A DNA stretch of 10,029 bases from Pseudomonadota bacterium (GCA_947474905.1 CANJKQ010000010.1:1-10029); one strand, 5' to 3'. Positions 1 through 8,470 are shown, counted from the stretch's first letter. Numbers and translations are program-made. Notes: generated by a model not told the origin, from the sequence alone.

Positions 1-2
1 CG

Positions 3-776
3 ACCAAGGGCCACACTATCGCTGATCCCGAGGCGCTGGCGATCGAGACCAAGTCAAGCTGGGTCGATGCCAACTCGGTCCCCGACCCCGGCAATTATGT
101 GACCGTAACTGCGACCGTGCCGAACTTCAACAAGTCCAACCCCAATAACTGGACGATCAGCGGCGAGACGACGTTGAAGCTGGTGATGGTCGGACTGCAC
201 GTTGTCGGGTCAACGGCGGGGCATGGCGAGATGGTTTGGGGAACGTTTGAGCATCTCGGCAACGCCCCCAACGACACTTATGCCTATAACTCAACGAGCG
301 GCGTGAAGACGGTGTTGCGCAATACGGCCGGCTTCTGGCTGTTCACGCCGAGCGGATCGACCGGCCCGTTCAATGTCGCCGCGGCACGCTGGAGCGGCAC
401 GGCAATCACCGGCTCACCGGTCCGCGCCAGCAATGTGCTGCGATCAAAGCCCTGGGGTTCGAGCGATGGCGGCAACCCCGCCAGCATCGCGGGTATCAAT
501 ACCCAGGTTATTTCGTCCAACGCCAGCGTGCTGTCGCAGCTTGACCCCGCCGATGTGCGCAGCCGCTATTTCCAGCTTGGCACAACCTGGACGATTTTTG
601 GTGCCGCGCCCAGCAGCGATAATCAGGCGGGCACCAATCACCTTGCCAATGCCACGATGGAAACCTTCGTCCAGGGCGGCAATGCATCGGCAGCCAGCTC
701 GAACTGCTTTGCCTGCCATACGACCAACAAGGTAGCGGTGAGCCACGTTTACCGCGAACTGAAGCCGCTGCCCTGA
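3..776 (+). CDS. C-terminal part of a cytochrome c-like protein with one CxxCH heme motif (5' end outside window)
   Basis: The reading frame is open from the window edge to the TGA at 774-776, giving 257 visible residues; the true start lies upstream. The ATG at 99 is internal, because the frame continues before it with protein-like sequence (ETKSSWVDA). The only clear motif is CFACH at 705-719, a c-type heme attachment site (two cysteines plus the proximal histidine), 19 residues before the C-terminus. The body is rich in Gly, Ser, Thr, Asn and Trp, typical of exported beta-rich proteins. A periplasmic or secreted location is inferred, since heme c is attached there; the signal peptide would be in the missing part. 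The motif sits unusually late compared with ordinary class I cytochromes. I recognise no substrate or partner. A hairpin follows the stop, so this is probably the end of its transcription unit. Confidence 0.75.
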   Translation, partial: TKGHTIADPEALAIETKSSWVDANSVPDPGNYVTVTATVPNFNKSNPNNWTISGETTLKLVMVGLHVVGSTAGHGEMVWGTFEHLGNAPNDTYAYNSTSGVKTVLRNTAGFWLFTPSGSTGPFNVAAARWSGTAITGSPVRASNVLRSKPWGSSDGGNPASIAGINTQVISSNASVLSQLDPADVRSRYFQLGTTWTIFGAAPSSDNQAGTNHLANATMETFVQGGNASAASSNCFACHTTNKVAVSHVYRELKPLP

Positions 777-784
777 TCTGCTCG

Positions 785-822
785 CCACCCGGCCGTCGCC
801 GATCATCGCGGCGGCCGGGTGG
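785..822 (+). terminator. Strong hairpin after the cytochrome-like gene, terminator-like without a T-tract
   Basis: CCACCCGGCCG at 785-795 is the perfect reverse complement of CGGCCGGGTGG at 812-822: an 11-bp GC-rich stem with a 16-nt loop, starting 8 nt after the stop codon. No T-run follows, so a factor-independent terminator is not certain. It may instead mark a 3' end or protect the transcript. Confidence 0.55.
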
Positions 823-902
823 AATGCGCATGGACCGCGTGGTTGCGATATGCCATCTGCGGGTGCCGCTGATGGAGCGGCGTTGCCCGGATTGATCGTG
901 CC

Positions 903-1127
903 ATGCTCGACATGCGCCCTGACTGCGAACGCTGCGGTACCGATTTGCCCGCCAATGAGCCGGGCGCGTTCATCTGCTCGTTCGAATGCACTTTCTGCGC
1001 GGATTGCGCCGACGCGCTCGATGAGCGCTGCCCCAATTGCGGGGGCGAATTGCTCGATCGGCCGACGCGGGTTGGCAAGATGCTGGCCAAATATCCCGGC
1101 TCGACCGAGCGCCGTTTCAAAGACTGA
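903..1127 (+). CDS. DUF1272 family small cysteine-rich protein
   Basis: This 74-residue protein matches the DUF1272 family as I know it: start MLDMRPDCERC, core ICSFECTFCADCA, then RCPNCGGEL. Eight cysteines are visible at residues 8, 11, 25, 29, 32, 35, 43 and 46, in CxxC-like pairs, which suggests two zinc (or other metal) sites in a small treble-clef or zinc-ribbon fold. Metal binding is inferred from the spacing. The protein is full length for the family and has no signal peptide, so it is probably cytosolic. The function of the family is unknown. The start fits the conserved N-terminus, although no strong Shine-Dalgarno precedes it. It stands alone between the hairpin at 785-822 and thiD, 172 nt downstream. 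Confidence 0.88.
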   Translation: MLDMRPDCERCGTDLPANEPGAFICSFECTFCADCADALDERCPNCGGELLDRPTRVGKMLAKYPGSTERRFKD

Positions 1128-1264
1128 TGCTGTCCTACCCGTCAACGCCGTGCGACATTGCCGCGATGCGCCCCAATCGGCCGATCATCGCTCGCCCGTC
1201 GCTGCGCCGTCACCCTCGCGGCCGTCGGACGCTGCCGGAGTGGGCAACACAGGGGGGACGTAGT

Positions 1265-1283
1265 GTCAACTTCGTCAACTTCG
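1265..1283 (+). repeat. Two tandem 9-bp units (GTCAACTTC) upstream of thiD
   Basis: GTCAACTTC occurs twice in a row (1265-1273, 1274-1282), plus one further base, ending 17 nt before the thiD ATG. Read in another register the unit is CTTCGTCAA, which matches 7 of 9 positions of the CTTAGTCCA unit duplicated at 9175-9192. The rest of the 172-nt gap between the DUF1272 gene and thiD shows nothing else I can support, apart from a short palindrome ATCGGCCGAT at 1176-1185. Confidence 0.6.
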
Positions 1284-1299
1284 GCGCTGGGATCGTGCG

Positions 1300-2535
1300 A
1301 TGAAGACGCCGCGCATCCTGATCATCGCCGGATCGGATTCGGGTGGCGGCGCGGGCATTCAGGCCGATATCAAGACCGTTACCATGCTCGGCGGCCATGC
1401 GATGACGGCGGTGACGGCGGTGACGGCGCAGAACACCATCGGCTTGCAGGCGGTGCATCCGGTGCCGACCGCGATGGTCGTGGCCCAGATCAGGTCGGTA
1501 TGGAGCGATATCGGCGTCGATGCGGTGAAAATCGGCATGCTGGGCTCGGCGGAAACGGCCGCGGCGGTGGCCGATTTGCTGGGCGAGCTGACGCCGGAAA
1601 CGCTGCCGATCGTCTTCGATCCCGTCATGGTCGCCACCAGCGGCGCGGTGCTCGCCGATGACGCGACGATCGCCGCCTTTGCCCGCTTGATGGCGCTGGC
1701 GACGGTGACGACGCCCAATTTGCCGGAATGGGCGGTCATCCAGCATCGGTTGCCCACGTCCTCCGTTCGCGCTGCGCCTGTCGAAGCGCTGCCCTTGTCA
1801 CCAGTGCCGACCGCGAAGAAGGCCGCTTCGACAAGCTCAGCACCAGCGGGGCGGGGGATGGTCGTCCTGCTCAAGGGCGGGCATGGCGAGGGCGACGTGC
1901 TGGTCGACCGGCTGATCGTCGGCGGCGTCGAGATCGAGCGCTGGGAAAGCGAGCGCATCGCGACGAGCAGCACCCATGGCACAGGCTGCACGCTCGCCAG
2001 CGCCATCGCCACCTATCTCGCGATGGGCCGGCCGCTCGCCACCGCCATTGCGCAGGCGCGGCAGTTTGTGCGGCTGGCGATCAAGGATGCGCCGGGATTT
2101 GGGGCCGGGCATGGCCCGATGGGGCATCAGCGGGTGCGCCTCGATCTCGGGCCGGGCGCGCGGCTCAACCAGGTGACGCTCCCGCAGACCGACCCGCTCG
2201 CCACGCAGTCCTTCTATCAAAGGCTGGGGCTCGCGCAGATCGTCACCACCGACGATGCGCATTATGCCCGGTTTGAGGCGGCGGGCGGCGCGACGATGTC
2301 GCTAGAGACGGGCGCGGTGCCGACGCTGTTCTTCGAATGCGAGGATCTCGACGCAGATGTCGCCCGGCTGCAGGCAGCGGGCATCGCGTTTGATCATCTG
2401 CCCGTCGATCAGGACTGGCGGTGGCGCGAAGCGCGGCTGCGCGATCCTTCGGGCAATCACCTCTGCCTCTATCAGGCGGGCGAAAATCGTCGCTATCCGC
2501 CGTGGCGCTTGCCGGGGGAGTCGGGCGATGCCTGA
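1300..2535 (+). CDS. thiD: Bifunctional hydroxymethylpyrimidine kinase/phosphomethylpyrimidine kinase (ThiD) fused to a C-terminal VOC (glyoxalase-like) domain
   Basis: Residues 1-285 form a ThiD kinase, which phosphorylates 4-amino-5-hydroxymethyl-2-methylpyrimidine twice to make the pyrimidine half of thiamine in the cytosol. Visible motifs are [13 protein letters not shown] (11-23), [10 protein letters not shown] (37-46), DPVMVATSG (107-115), TPNLPE (138-143), LKGGH (191-195) and the anion-hole loop HGTGCTLAS (226-234) with Cys230. Residues about 289-401 resemble a VOC domain: a strand beginning LNQVTLP, then FYQRLGL, then [10 protein letters not shown] (392-401). Gln301 sits where metal-dependent members usually have His, so metal catalysis is doubtful. 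Residues 155-184, between TPNLPE and LKGGH, are encoded by a REP-like inverted pair (Pro/Ala/Ser-rich), and the usual helix there seems missing, so kinase activity needs testing. GGGA lies 8 nt before the ATG. The 3' end overlaps rnhB by 8 nt. Confidence 0.87.
   Translation: MKTPRILIIAGSDSGGGAGIQADIKTVTMLGGHAMTAVTAVTAQNTIGLQAVHPVPTAMVVAQIRSVWSDIGVDAVKIGMLGSAETAAAVADLLGELTPETLPIVFDPVMVATSGAVLADDATIAAFARLMALATVTTPNLPEWAVIQHRLPTSSVRAAPVEALPLSPVPTAKKAASTSSAPAGRGMVVLLKGGHGEGDVLVDRLIVGGVEIERWESERIATSSTHGTGCTLASAIATYLAMGRPLATAIAQARQFVRLAIKDAPGFGAGHGPMGHQRVRLDLGPGARLNQVTLPQTDPLATQSFYQRLGLAQIVTTDDAHYARFEAAGGATMSLETGAVPTLFFECEDLDADVARLQAAGIAFDHLPVDQDWRWREARLRDPSGNHLCLYQAGENRRYPPWRLPGESGDA
1763..1849. 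repeat. REP-like inverted repeat pair inside the thiD coding sequence
   Basis: The 24-nt arm at 1763-1786 begins CCGTTCGCGCTG and ends CTGTCGAAG. The arm at 1826-1849, read as reverse complement, begins CCGCTGGTGCTG and ends TTGTCGAAG. They agree at 19 of 24 positions and point toward each other across 39 nt. The left arm folds on itself (GCGCT/AGCGC around an 11-nt loop). The conserved loop-like core, GAGCTTGTCGA in the right arm, resembles the GAGCGACGTCGA core of the pair at 4467-4550, and I associate such sequences with dispersed repeats in sphingomonads. The thiD frame stays open across the whole element. Confidence 0.7.
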
Positions 2536-3136
2536 CTTCGCGCATGAAGCGCGGCACCCGGCGCCGGTGGTGGGCGTCGACGAGGCGGGGCGCGGACCGC
2601 TTGCCGGGCCGGTGGTCGCCGCCGCCGTGCTGCTCGATCGGGATTGCGTGCCCGATGGCATCGATGATTCGAAAGCGCTTGGCCACGCCGCGCGCGCGCG
2701 CCTCCACGATGCCTTGTGGGCCTACGCCCGCATCGGCATCGGCATCGCCTCGGTTGAGGAGATTGACCGGCTCAACATCTTATGGGCGACGATGCTCGCC
2801 ATGCGCCGCGCGGTCGATGCGCTGGCCGCGGCGATCGGCCAGCCCCCGGCGATGGTGCTGGTCGACGGCAATCGCTGCCCCGATTGGCCGCACCCCTCCC
2901 GCGCCATCATTGGCGGCGACGCGCTCAGCCTGTCGATCGCGGCGGCTAGCATCATCGCCAAGCATCACCGCGATCGCTTGATGATTGCAGCGCATGCCGA
3001 CCACCCGTCTTATGGCTGGGCGTCGAACAAAGGCTATGGCAGCGCCGAGCATTTGGCCGCGCTGCGCAGCCATGGCCCCAGCCCGCTTCACCGCCGCAGC
3101 TTTGCGCCGGTTGCGCAGGCATATCTCGATTTGTGA
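2528..3136 (+). CDS. rnhB: Ribonuclease HII
   Basis: The 202-residue product is full length for RNase HII, which cleaves the RNA strand of RNA-DNA hybrids and removes single ribonucleotides misincorporated in DNA. The hallmark [13 protein letters not shown] (18-30) supplies acidic residues Asp18 and Glu19. Further family motifs are DDSKAL (46-51), VDGN (112-115, Asp113), [17 protein letters not shown] (129-145, Asp131), the RDR near 148-150, [10 protein letters not shown] (162-171) and HRRSFAPV (188-195). Leu133 replaces the lysine common in GDAKS. The ATG at 2528 overlaps the end of thiD (ATGCCTGA) and leaves a short N-terminus before the first motif, as expected; longer in-frame starts would run deep into thiD. 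The overlap implies co-transcription and translational coupling with thiD. A hairpin and the ccrM control region follow. Confidence 0.95.
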   Translation: MPDFAHEARHPAPVVGVDEAGRGPLAGPVVAAAVLLDRDCVPDGIDDSKALGHAARARLHDALWAYARIGIGIASVEEIDRLNILWATMLAMRRAVDALAAAIGQPPAMVLVDGNRCPDWPHPSRAIIGGDALSLSIAAASIIAKHHRDRLMIAAHADHPSYGWASNKGYGSAEHLAALRSHGPSPLHRRSFAPVAQAYLDL

Positions 3137-3151
3137 GTCTTTCGCGCCACA

Positions 3152-3167
3152 CCCCAAGCAATTGGGG
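3152..3167 (+). terminator. Small hairpin with GCAA tetraloop after rnhB
   Basis: CCCCAA at 3152-3157 pairs perfectly with TTGGGG at 3162-3167 around the loop GCAA, a GNRA-type tetraloop, 15 nt after the rnhB stop. No T-tract follows (CTGTGGATAAC comes next), so it is at best a weak or factor-assisted terminator. It directly abuts the first DnaA box. Confidence 0.4.
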
Positions 3168-3168
3168 C

Positions 3169-3201
3169 TGTGGATAACCATGGGACTCAATATGTGGATA
3201 A
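3169..3201 (+). promoter_or_regulatory. Two perfect DnaA boxes upstream of ccrM
   Basis: TGTGGATAA occurs at 3169-3177 and again at 3193-3201, in the same orientation and 24 bp apart. Its reverse complement, TTATCCACA, is the consensus DnaA box. Two exact 9-mers this close in GC-rich DNA are unlikely by chance. Binding of DnaA to time ccrM (or rnhB) expression is inferred. I do not call an origin, because only two boxes and no long AT-rich unwinding element are visible. Confidence 0.6.
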
Positions 3202-3218
3202 TTGCTGAAATGTTCTGA

Positions 3219-4451
<1,233 letters not shown>

Positions 4452-4466
4452 CAGAGCCGCCCAAAA

Positions 4467-4550
4467 CCGTTCGCCCCGAGCGACGTCGAGGGGCGGGCCA
4501 CGGACGATCGGGTAAACCACCCGTGTCTCGACGTCGCTCGACACGAACGG
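4467..4550. repeat. REP-like inverted pair of hairpins between ccrM and folP
   Basis: The unit at 4467-4497 reads CCGTT, stem CGCCCC, loop GAGCGACGTCGA, stem GGGGCG, GG. The unit at 4520-4550, read on the other strand, is CCGTT, stem CGTGTC, the same 12-nt loop, stem GACACG, GG. The two units face each other across about 22 nt. The outer flanks and loop are identical, while three adjacent stem pairs differ with pairing kept. The pair fills most of the 133-nt gap and may also act as the ccrM transcript end. It is related in core sequence to the pair inside thiD. Confidence 0.8.
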
Positions 4551-4584
4551 GACGGGTTGATCGAGCCTTACAGCAGAGGATGAA

Positions 4585-5652
4585 ATGACCACCCTCCACC
4601 TCCGCCCCGTCCAGTTCGTCGATACACCGGTGGGCCGTGATGGCGAGGTGGCGCGGCTGGCGGGTGGGTTGCAGTGGTTTGCCGTCTATGAGGTGATCGA
4701 GGACGGGCGCCGCCGCACGCTATCCATCGCCGAGTTCGAGCGTACGCTGGGCGCCAGCGATGAGCGCGCCGCCGCGCTCCACGCCCGCTTCAACGCGCCC
4801 CGCCCGCCGCTTGTCCTGGGGGACCGCACCCTGCGCTTTGACCAGCCATTGGTCGCTGGCATCCTCAACGTCACGCCCGACAGCTTTTCCGATGGCGGCA
4901 AGCTGCATGACGATCCGCAAGCCGCGACCGCAGCCGGCATCGACATGACCGTTGCCGGCGCCGCGATCATCGATCTGGGCGGCGAATCGACCCGGCCGGG
5001 CGCACAGCCGACCTGGGAGGGCGATGAGATTGCCCGCACCCAGCCCGTCGCCGCCGCGCTCGCCTCCGCTGGCGCGCTCGTCTCGATCGACACCCGCAAG
5101 GCAGCGGTGATGGAAGCCGCGCTCACCGCTGGCGCCCGCATCGTCAACGACGTGTCGGCACTGTTGTGGGACGATCGCGCGCTGGAGGTGGTTGCCAAGG
5201 CGGGCTGCCCCGTCGTGCTGATGCACTCGCCCGACCCCGCCAAGGGTCCGCATGGCGGCAGCGGCTATGGCGATGTGCTGACCGAGGTGTTCGACTGGCT
5301 CGAGGCGCGGATCGCTGCGGTGGTGGCAGCGGGCATCGACCGCGCCAGGATCATCGTCGATCCCGGCATCGGCTTTGGCAAAAGCGTTCAGGATAATCTT
5401 GGCCTGATCAATGGCCTGGCGATATTGCACGGGCTCGGCTGCCCGATCATGCTCGGCGCCAGCCGCAAGCGGATGATCGGCGCGCTGTCGAACGAAGCGC
5501 CCCCCGGGGAACGGCTGGGCGGATCGATCACCCTGGCGCTAAAGGGCATCGAGCAGGGCGCGCAGATCCTCCGCGTGCATGACGTCCGCGAAACCGTACA
5601 AGCCGTCCGCGTTTGGCGCGGTTTGCGCGATCAGGCGCTGGTCAACGGATGA
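4585..5652 (+). CDS. folP: Dihydropteroate synthase
   Basis: The product (355 residues) joins p-aminobenzoate to 6-hydroxymethyl-7,8-dihydropterin diphosphate to form dihydropteroate in folate synthesis, in the cytosol; it is the classical sulfonamide target. The TIM-barrel motifs are complete: NVTPDSFSDGG (95-105), GGESTRPGA (132-140), SIDTRK (167-172), NDVSA (188-192), VVLMHS (210-215), DPGIGFGK (259-266), GASRKRMIG (291-299) and RVHDV (330-334). An N-terminal extension of about 85 residues precedes the catalytic core, so the protein is longer than typical E. coli-type FolP (about 280 residues). The ATG at 4585 has AGAGGA upstream with 4-nt spacing, which supports the long form. No other folate gene is adjacent. 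The 3' end overlaps the convergent RHH gene by 22 nt. Confidence 0.96.
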   Translation: MTTLHLRPVQFVDTPVGRDGEVARLAGGLQWFAVYEVIEDGRRRTLSIAEFERTLGASDERAAALHARFNAPRPPLVLGDRTLRFDQPLVAGILNVTPDSFSDGGKLHDDPQAATAAGIDMTVAGAAIIDLGGESTRPGAQPTWEGDEIARTQPVAAALASAGALVSIDTRKAAVMEAALTAGARIVNDVSALLWDDRALEVVAKAGCPVVLMHSPDPAKGPHGGSGYGDVLTEVFDWLEARIAAVVAAGIDRARIIVDPGIGFGKSVQDNLGLINGLAILHGLGCPIMLGASRKRMIGALSNEAPPGERLGGSITLALKGIEQGAQILRVHDVRETVQAVRVWRGLRDQALVNG

Positions 5653-5924
5653 TGGCGTTGCGCGGTAGCGACCGTCTCCGCCAGCACCCAGGTACGAAGC
5701 GCGCTCGCCAGATTGGGCGGTGCAGCCTCCGTGATCCGCAGTGCATCGATCTCGGCAACCAGCGCATTGAGCGGCAACCCCCGCGCTCGCGCCGCTACCT
5801 CCAACGCCGTCCAGAACGCCGGCTCCAGCGTGATCGACGTTTCATGCCCGGCAATGGTGACCGACCGCTTCACCGGCCCGCGAAAACCGCCCGGGGGAGA
5901 GGCGATGGGCGAGGCGCTGGTCAC
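5631..5924 (-). CDS. Small ribbon-helix-helix protein (RHH_4-type)
   Basis: This 97-residue protein contains a ribbon-helix-helix fold of the RHH_4 type: a beta strand KRSVTIAGHETSITL (19-33), helix 1 from EPAFWTALEVAARARG (34-49), then helix 2 PLNALVAEIDALR (51-63), with a conserved NLASALRTWVL segment (71-81). Such proteins usually dimerise and may bind DNA; a regulatory role is an inference and no target is evident. The start is GTG at 5924-5922, overlapping the TGA of the upstream secreted-protein gene (GTGA), which suggests translational coupling; no strong Shine-Dalgarno is seen. Its last 22 nt overlap the end of folP on the opposite strand, so neither gene has room for a conventional terminator there. 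Confidence 0.82.
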   Translation of the reverse strand: MTSASPIASPPGGFRGPVKRSVTIAGHETSITLEPAFWTALEVAARARGLPLNALVAEIDALRITEAAPPNLASALRTWVLAETVATAQRHHPLTSA

Positions 5925-6526
5925 CCCGAAAAGCAGCCATCAACGCGATTGGCCCCAGCGTAATCGCGCGGAAGCGGCACGCCCAACACATCGCGCAGCG
6001 CGAGATGCGCGTTGCAATAGCGGCTTGTGCTGTGCTGCTCAGATACCTGCTCGAAAAACAGCGGCGGTCCAATCCCATCCTTCGTCTTCGTCAACCGATA
6101 GACGCGAACCGTCGCCAGCGCATGATCGGCAAGCGGCCGGTCGGTCGCCTGGTCAAGCGTGGCCGTCACGACGAGGCTAGCAACCCTGCCGTCGACCCGC
6201 GCCCGCACGAAGCGCACCGCACCGATTACCCGTTCCCCGTCAAAGGGGTTATCCGTCAACGTGTCGCGGTCAGGAAAAGGGGCAAGTCCAACGGCCTCGC
6301 CTTCCGAGGCACCGGTAAGGACCATGAAGCTGTGATGGCCATGCGCATTGCCGTTGCCAAGCCATGCGTCGATGATGGTCGCGGCGCCGCCAGTTGGCAA
6401 AAAGTCGGCAATGCGGTTGACGCCGGGCTTGATCGCGATTGGCCGGATATCGCTCAACATCAAGGGGCGCGGCGCTGCTGCGATGAGCAGCAGCATGCAG
6501 CACCAACGCATCACCCGCATCCGCAT
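5921..6526 (-). CDS. Predicted exported protein of unknown function
   Basis: I do not recognise this 201-residue protein. It begins with a signal-peptide-like segment: basic start MRMRVMRW, hydrophobic core CCMLLLIAAA (9-18), then a likely cleavage zone near residues 18-25. The mature part shows ADFLPTGGAATIIDAWLGNGNAHGHHSFMVL (40-70 region, His-rich at 62-65) and the C-terminal YCNAHLALRDVLGVPLP region. Cys171 and Cys198 are the only cysteines after the signal region and could form a disulfide. Export to the periplasm is inferred. I chose the ATG at 6526 because GAGGT lies 7 nt upstream; an in-frame TTG at 6556 lacks this. It lies 114 nt after cobT on the same strand and overlaps the RHH gene by 4 nt, so it may belong to the cob transcript, but nothing in it points to cobalamin. 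Confidence 0.7.
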   Translation of the reverse strand: MRMRVMRWCCMLLLIAAAPRPLMLSDIRPIAIKPGVNRIADFLPTGGAATIIDAWLGNGNAHGHHSFMVLTGASEGEAVGLAPFPDRDTLTDNPFDGERVIGAVRFVRARVDGRVASLVVTATLDQATDRPLADHALATVRVYRLTKTKDGIGPPLFFEQVSEQHSTSRYCNAHLALRDVLGVPLPRDYAGANRVDGCFSG

Positions 6527-6580
6527 TTGGCTTACCTCAGCGCTCGACTCATTCAATTCGTCGTCAAAATGGCACGCCTT

Positions 6581-6638
6581 GCCGGAGAAAACAACGATTT
6601 GGGGGAGGCCAGCGCGAAAATTTGTCGGTTTCTCCGGC
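6581..6638 (-). repeat. Perfect 10-bp inverted repeat just after cobT
   Basis: GCCGGAGAAA (6581-6590) and TTTCTCCGGC (6629-6638) are exact reverse complements separated by 38 nt. In the transcript direction (-) the first arm starts 2 nt after the cobT stop. The loop is long and no T-tract follows, so it is not a classic terminator. It could be an attenuating or stabilising structure between cobT and the secreted-protein gene, or a binding site. Confidence 0.5.
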
Positions 6639-6640
6639 TC

Positions 6641-8470
6641 TTATTTCACATCGAACAGCGCCGCTAGCTGCTCGATCAGCGTGCCGCCCAATTGCTCGGC
6701 ATCCATGATCGTGACGGCCCGGCTGTAATAGCGCGTCACGTCATGGCCGATGCCGATCGCGATCAGCTCGACCGGTGATCGCGTCTCGATCCAGCCGATC
6801 ACCTGGCGCAGATGCCGTTCGAGATAGCTGCCCGAATTGACCGACAGCGTCGAATCGTCGACCGGCGCGCCGTCTGAAATCACCATCAGGATCTTGCGAT
6901 CCTCGCCCCGCCCGATCAGCCGGTTATGCGCCCATAGCAGCGCTTCGCCGTCGATATTCTCTTTCAAAAGCCCTTCGCGCATCATCAGGCCAAGATTGGT
7001 CTTGGCGCGGCGCCATGGCTCATCGGCCTGTTTGTAGATGATGTGGCGCACATCGTTGAGGCGCCCGGGCTGAGGCGGACGGCCCGCTGCCAGCCAAGCC
7101 TCGCGCGCCTGCCCGCCTTTCCAGGCGCGGGTGGTGAAGCCCAGGATCTCGGTCTTGACGCCGCACCGTTCCAGCGTGCGCGCCAGGATGTCGGCGCTGA
7201 TCGCGGCGATGGAAATTGGCCGCCCCCGCATCGATCCCGAATTGTCGATAAGCAGCGTGACGACGGTGTCCTTGAACTCAGTGTCGCGCTCGACCTTGTA
7301 GCTCAGCGATTGCATCGGGTTGATGACGACACGCGCCAGCCGCGCCGCGTCGAGCAAGCCCTCTTCCTGGTCGAAATCCCAGCTGCGGCTCTGCTGCGCC
7401 ATCAGCCGCCGTTGCAGGCGGTTGGCGAGCTTGGTCACCGCGCCTTGCAGATGGACGAGCTGCTGGTCGAGATAAGCGCGTAAGCGCGCCAGCTCTTCCA
7501 CATCGCACAGCTCGGTCGCGGCAATCACTTCGTCGAACTGGGTGGTGAAAGCCTTGTAATCGAACTGCGGGCTCAGGTCGGCGAGCGGGCGATTGGGGCG
7601 AACGGGGAGCATCCCCTCCTCGCCTTCGTCGCCAGGCTCGCCTTCGCTGTCGTCAAAGCTTTCCTCGCCGCGTTCCTGGCCTTCGCCTTCCGCCTCGTCG
7701 CTGTCACGCTCCTGCCCGCGCGCATCAACTTCGCCCTGGCCCTGTTCGCCGGCGTCCTCATTTTCCTCGCCGGCGTCGTCCTGCTGGTCGTCAGTGCCCT
7801 CGTCGTCGTTGCCGCCCTCATCCTGCTCGTCGGGGAGTTGATCGCCTTCGACGAGATCGAGATCTTCGAGCAACTTGGTCGCGAGCCGGGCAAAGGCCTG
7901 CTGATCGTCGATGACGAGGCCGAGGGCATCAAGATCGCTGCCTGCCTTGTCCTCAATCCAGCCACGCACGAGCTCGAGACCGTCGCGCGCCGCTTCGGGG
8001 GCTGCCAGCCCGGTCAACCGTTCCCGAACCATCAGCGCGACCGCGGTCGACAGGGGCACTTCGTCGGCGGCGCGCGCGCGGCTGATCGGATCGGCCTTCA
8101 GCCGCACCTCAAGCGCCTGGGCCAGATTGTCGCTGATCCCCTGGTAACCACGCGAGCCCAGCGCCTCGACCCGGGCGCCCTCTGCGGCATCGAACACCGC
8201 CCGCGCGACCGCCTCATGCGGCGCGGCTTTCAGGTGCATGGCCTGATTATGGTGCTTCAGCCGCAGCGCAAAGCCATCGGCAAAGCCGCGCGCCTCGGCG
8301 ACTTGTTCAGGCGGCAGCGTGCGCGCGGGCATCGGCACCTTGATGTGCTTACCCGATTGCGCGGGCGCGTCGGCGGTATAGGCAAGCTCGATCTCCGGCT
8401 CATCCGCCAGCGCCCGCGCGGTGCCGCCAAGCACGGCCTTGAAGCGATCGAGGGGGGTGTCAGTGGCCAT
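6641..8470 (-). CDS. cobT: Cobaltochelatase subunit CobT (VWA domain)
   Basis: CobT (609 residues) works with the AAA+ protein CobS and the large subunit CobN to insert cobalt into hydrogenobyrinic acid a,c-diamide in aerobic cobalamin synthesis, in the cytosol. The N-terminal part (1-205) includes [13 protein letters not shown] and [15 protein letters not shown] strongly acidic, Gly/Gln-rich linker spans about 211-286. The C-terminal VWA domain carries the MIDAS metal motif DNSGS (409-413) and [10 protein letters not shown] (530-539), with the family segment [20 protein letters not shown] before it. Length and layout are normal for CobT. The start at 8470 (MATDTP) shares a base with the toxin stop (TAATG) and has AGGA 10 nt upstream; the in-frame codon at 8488 would add 6 residues inside the toxin gene. 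Its partner cobS is upstream, separated by the toxin-antitoxin pair; cobN is not in the window. Confidence 0.94.
   Translation of the reverse strand: MATDTPLDRFKAVLGGTARALADEPEIELAYTADAPAQSGKHIKVPMPARTLPPEQVAEARGFADGFALRLKHHNQAMHLKAAPHEAVARAVFDAAEGARVEALGSRGYQGISDNLAQALEVRLKADPISRARAADEVPLSTAVALMVRERLTGLAAPEAARDGLELVRGWIEDKAGSDLDALGLVIDDQQAFARLATKLLEDLDLVEGDQLPDEQDEGGNDDEGTDDQQDDAGEENEDAGEQGQGEVDARGQERDSDEAEGEGQERGEESFDDSEGEPGDEGEEGMLPVRPNRPLADLSPQFDYKAFTTQFDEVIAATELCDVEELARLRAYLDQQLVHLQGAVTKLANRLQRRLMAQQSRSWDFDQEEGLLDAARLARVVINPMQSLSYKVERDTEFKDTVVTLLIDNSGSMRGRPISIAAISADILARTLERCGVKTEILGFTTRAWKGGQAREAWLAAGRPPQPGRLNDVRHIIYKQADEPWRRAKTNLGLMMREGLLKENIDGEALLWAHNRLIGRGEDRKILMVISDGAPVDDSTLSVNSGSYLERHLRQVIGWIETRSPVELIAIGIGHDVTRYYSRAVTIMDAEQLGGTLIEQLAALFDVK

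Noticed and set aside
444..1145. Long - strand open frame (233 residues) across the cytochrome-like and DUF1272 genes
   Set aside because: It spans two well-supported + strand genes and the hairpin between them. Its protein is Ala/Arg-rich without motifs, as expected of an antisense frame in GC-rich DNA.
1128..1299. TPP riboswitch before thiD
   Set aside because: I see none of the conserved TPP riboswitch core segments in this gap. I also see no cobalamin riboswitch near cobT; upstream of cobS is outside the window.
1401..1430. Short tandem repeat (GCGGTGACG units) that could be a microsatellite
   Set aside because: It encodes the conserved [10 protein letters not shown] segment of ThiD, so the repetition follows from the protein.
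3169..3201. Chromosomal replication origin at the DnaA boxes
   Set aside because: Only two boxes are present, with no long AT-rich unwinding region and no typical origin-flanking genes. A control region for ccrM explains them better.
7593..7841. + strand Ser/Pro-rich open frame
   Set aside because: It is the antisense of the acidic Glu/Asp/Gly linker of cobT; the low-complexity sequence is explained by that linker.
7573..7965. Separate - strand gene inside cobT
   Set aside because: It is a frame-shifted shadow of the cobT linker region, with no start signal and no motif.
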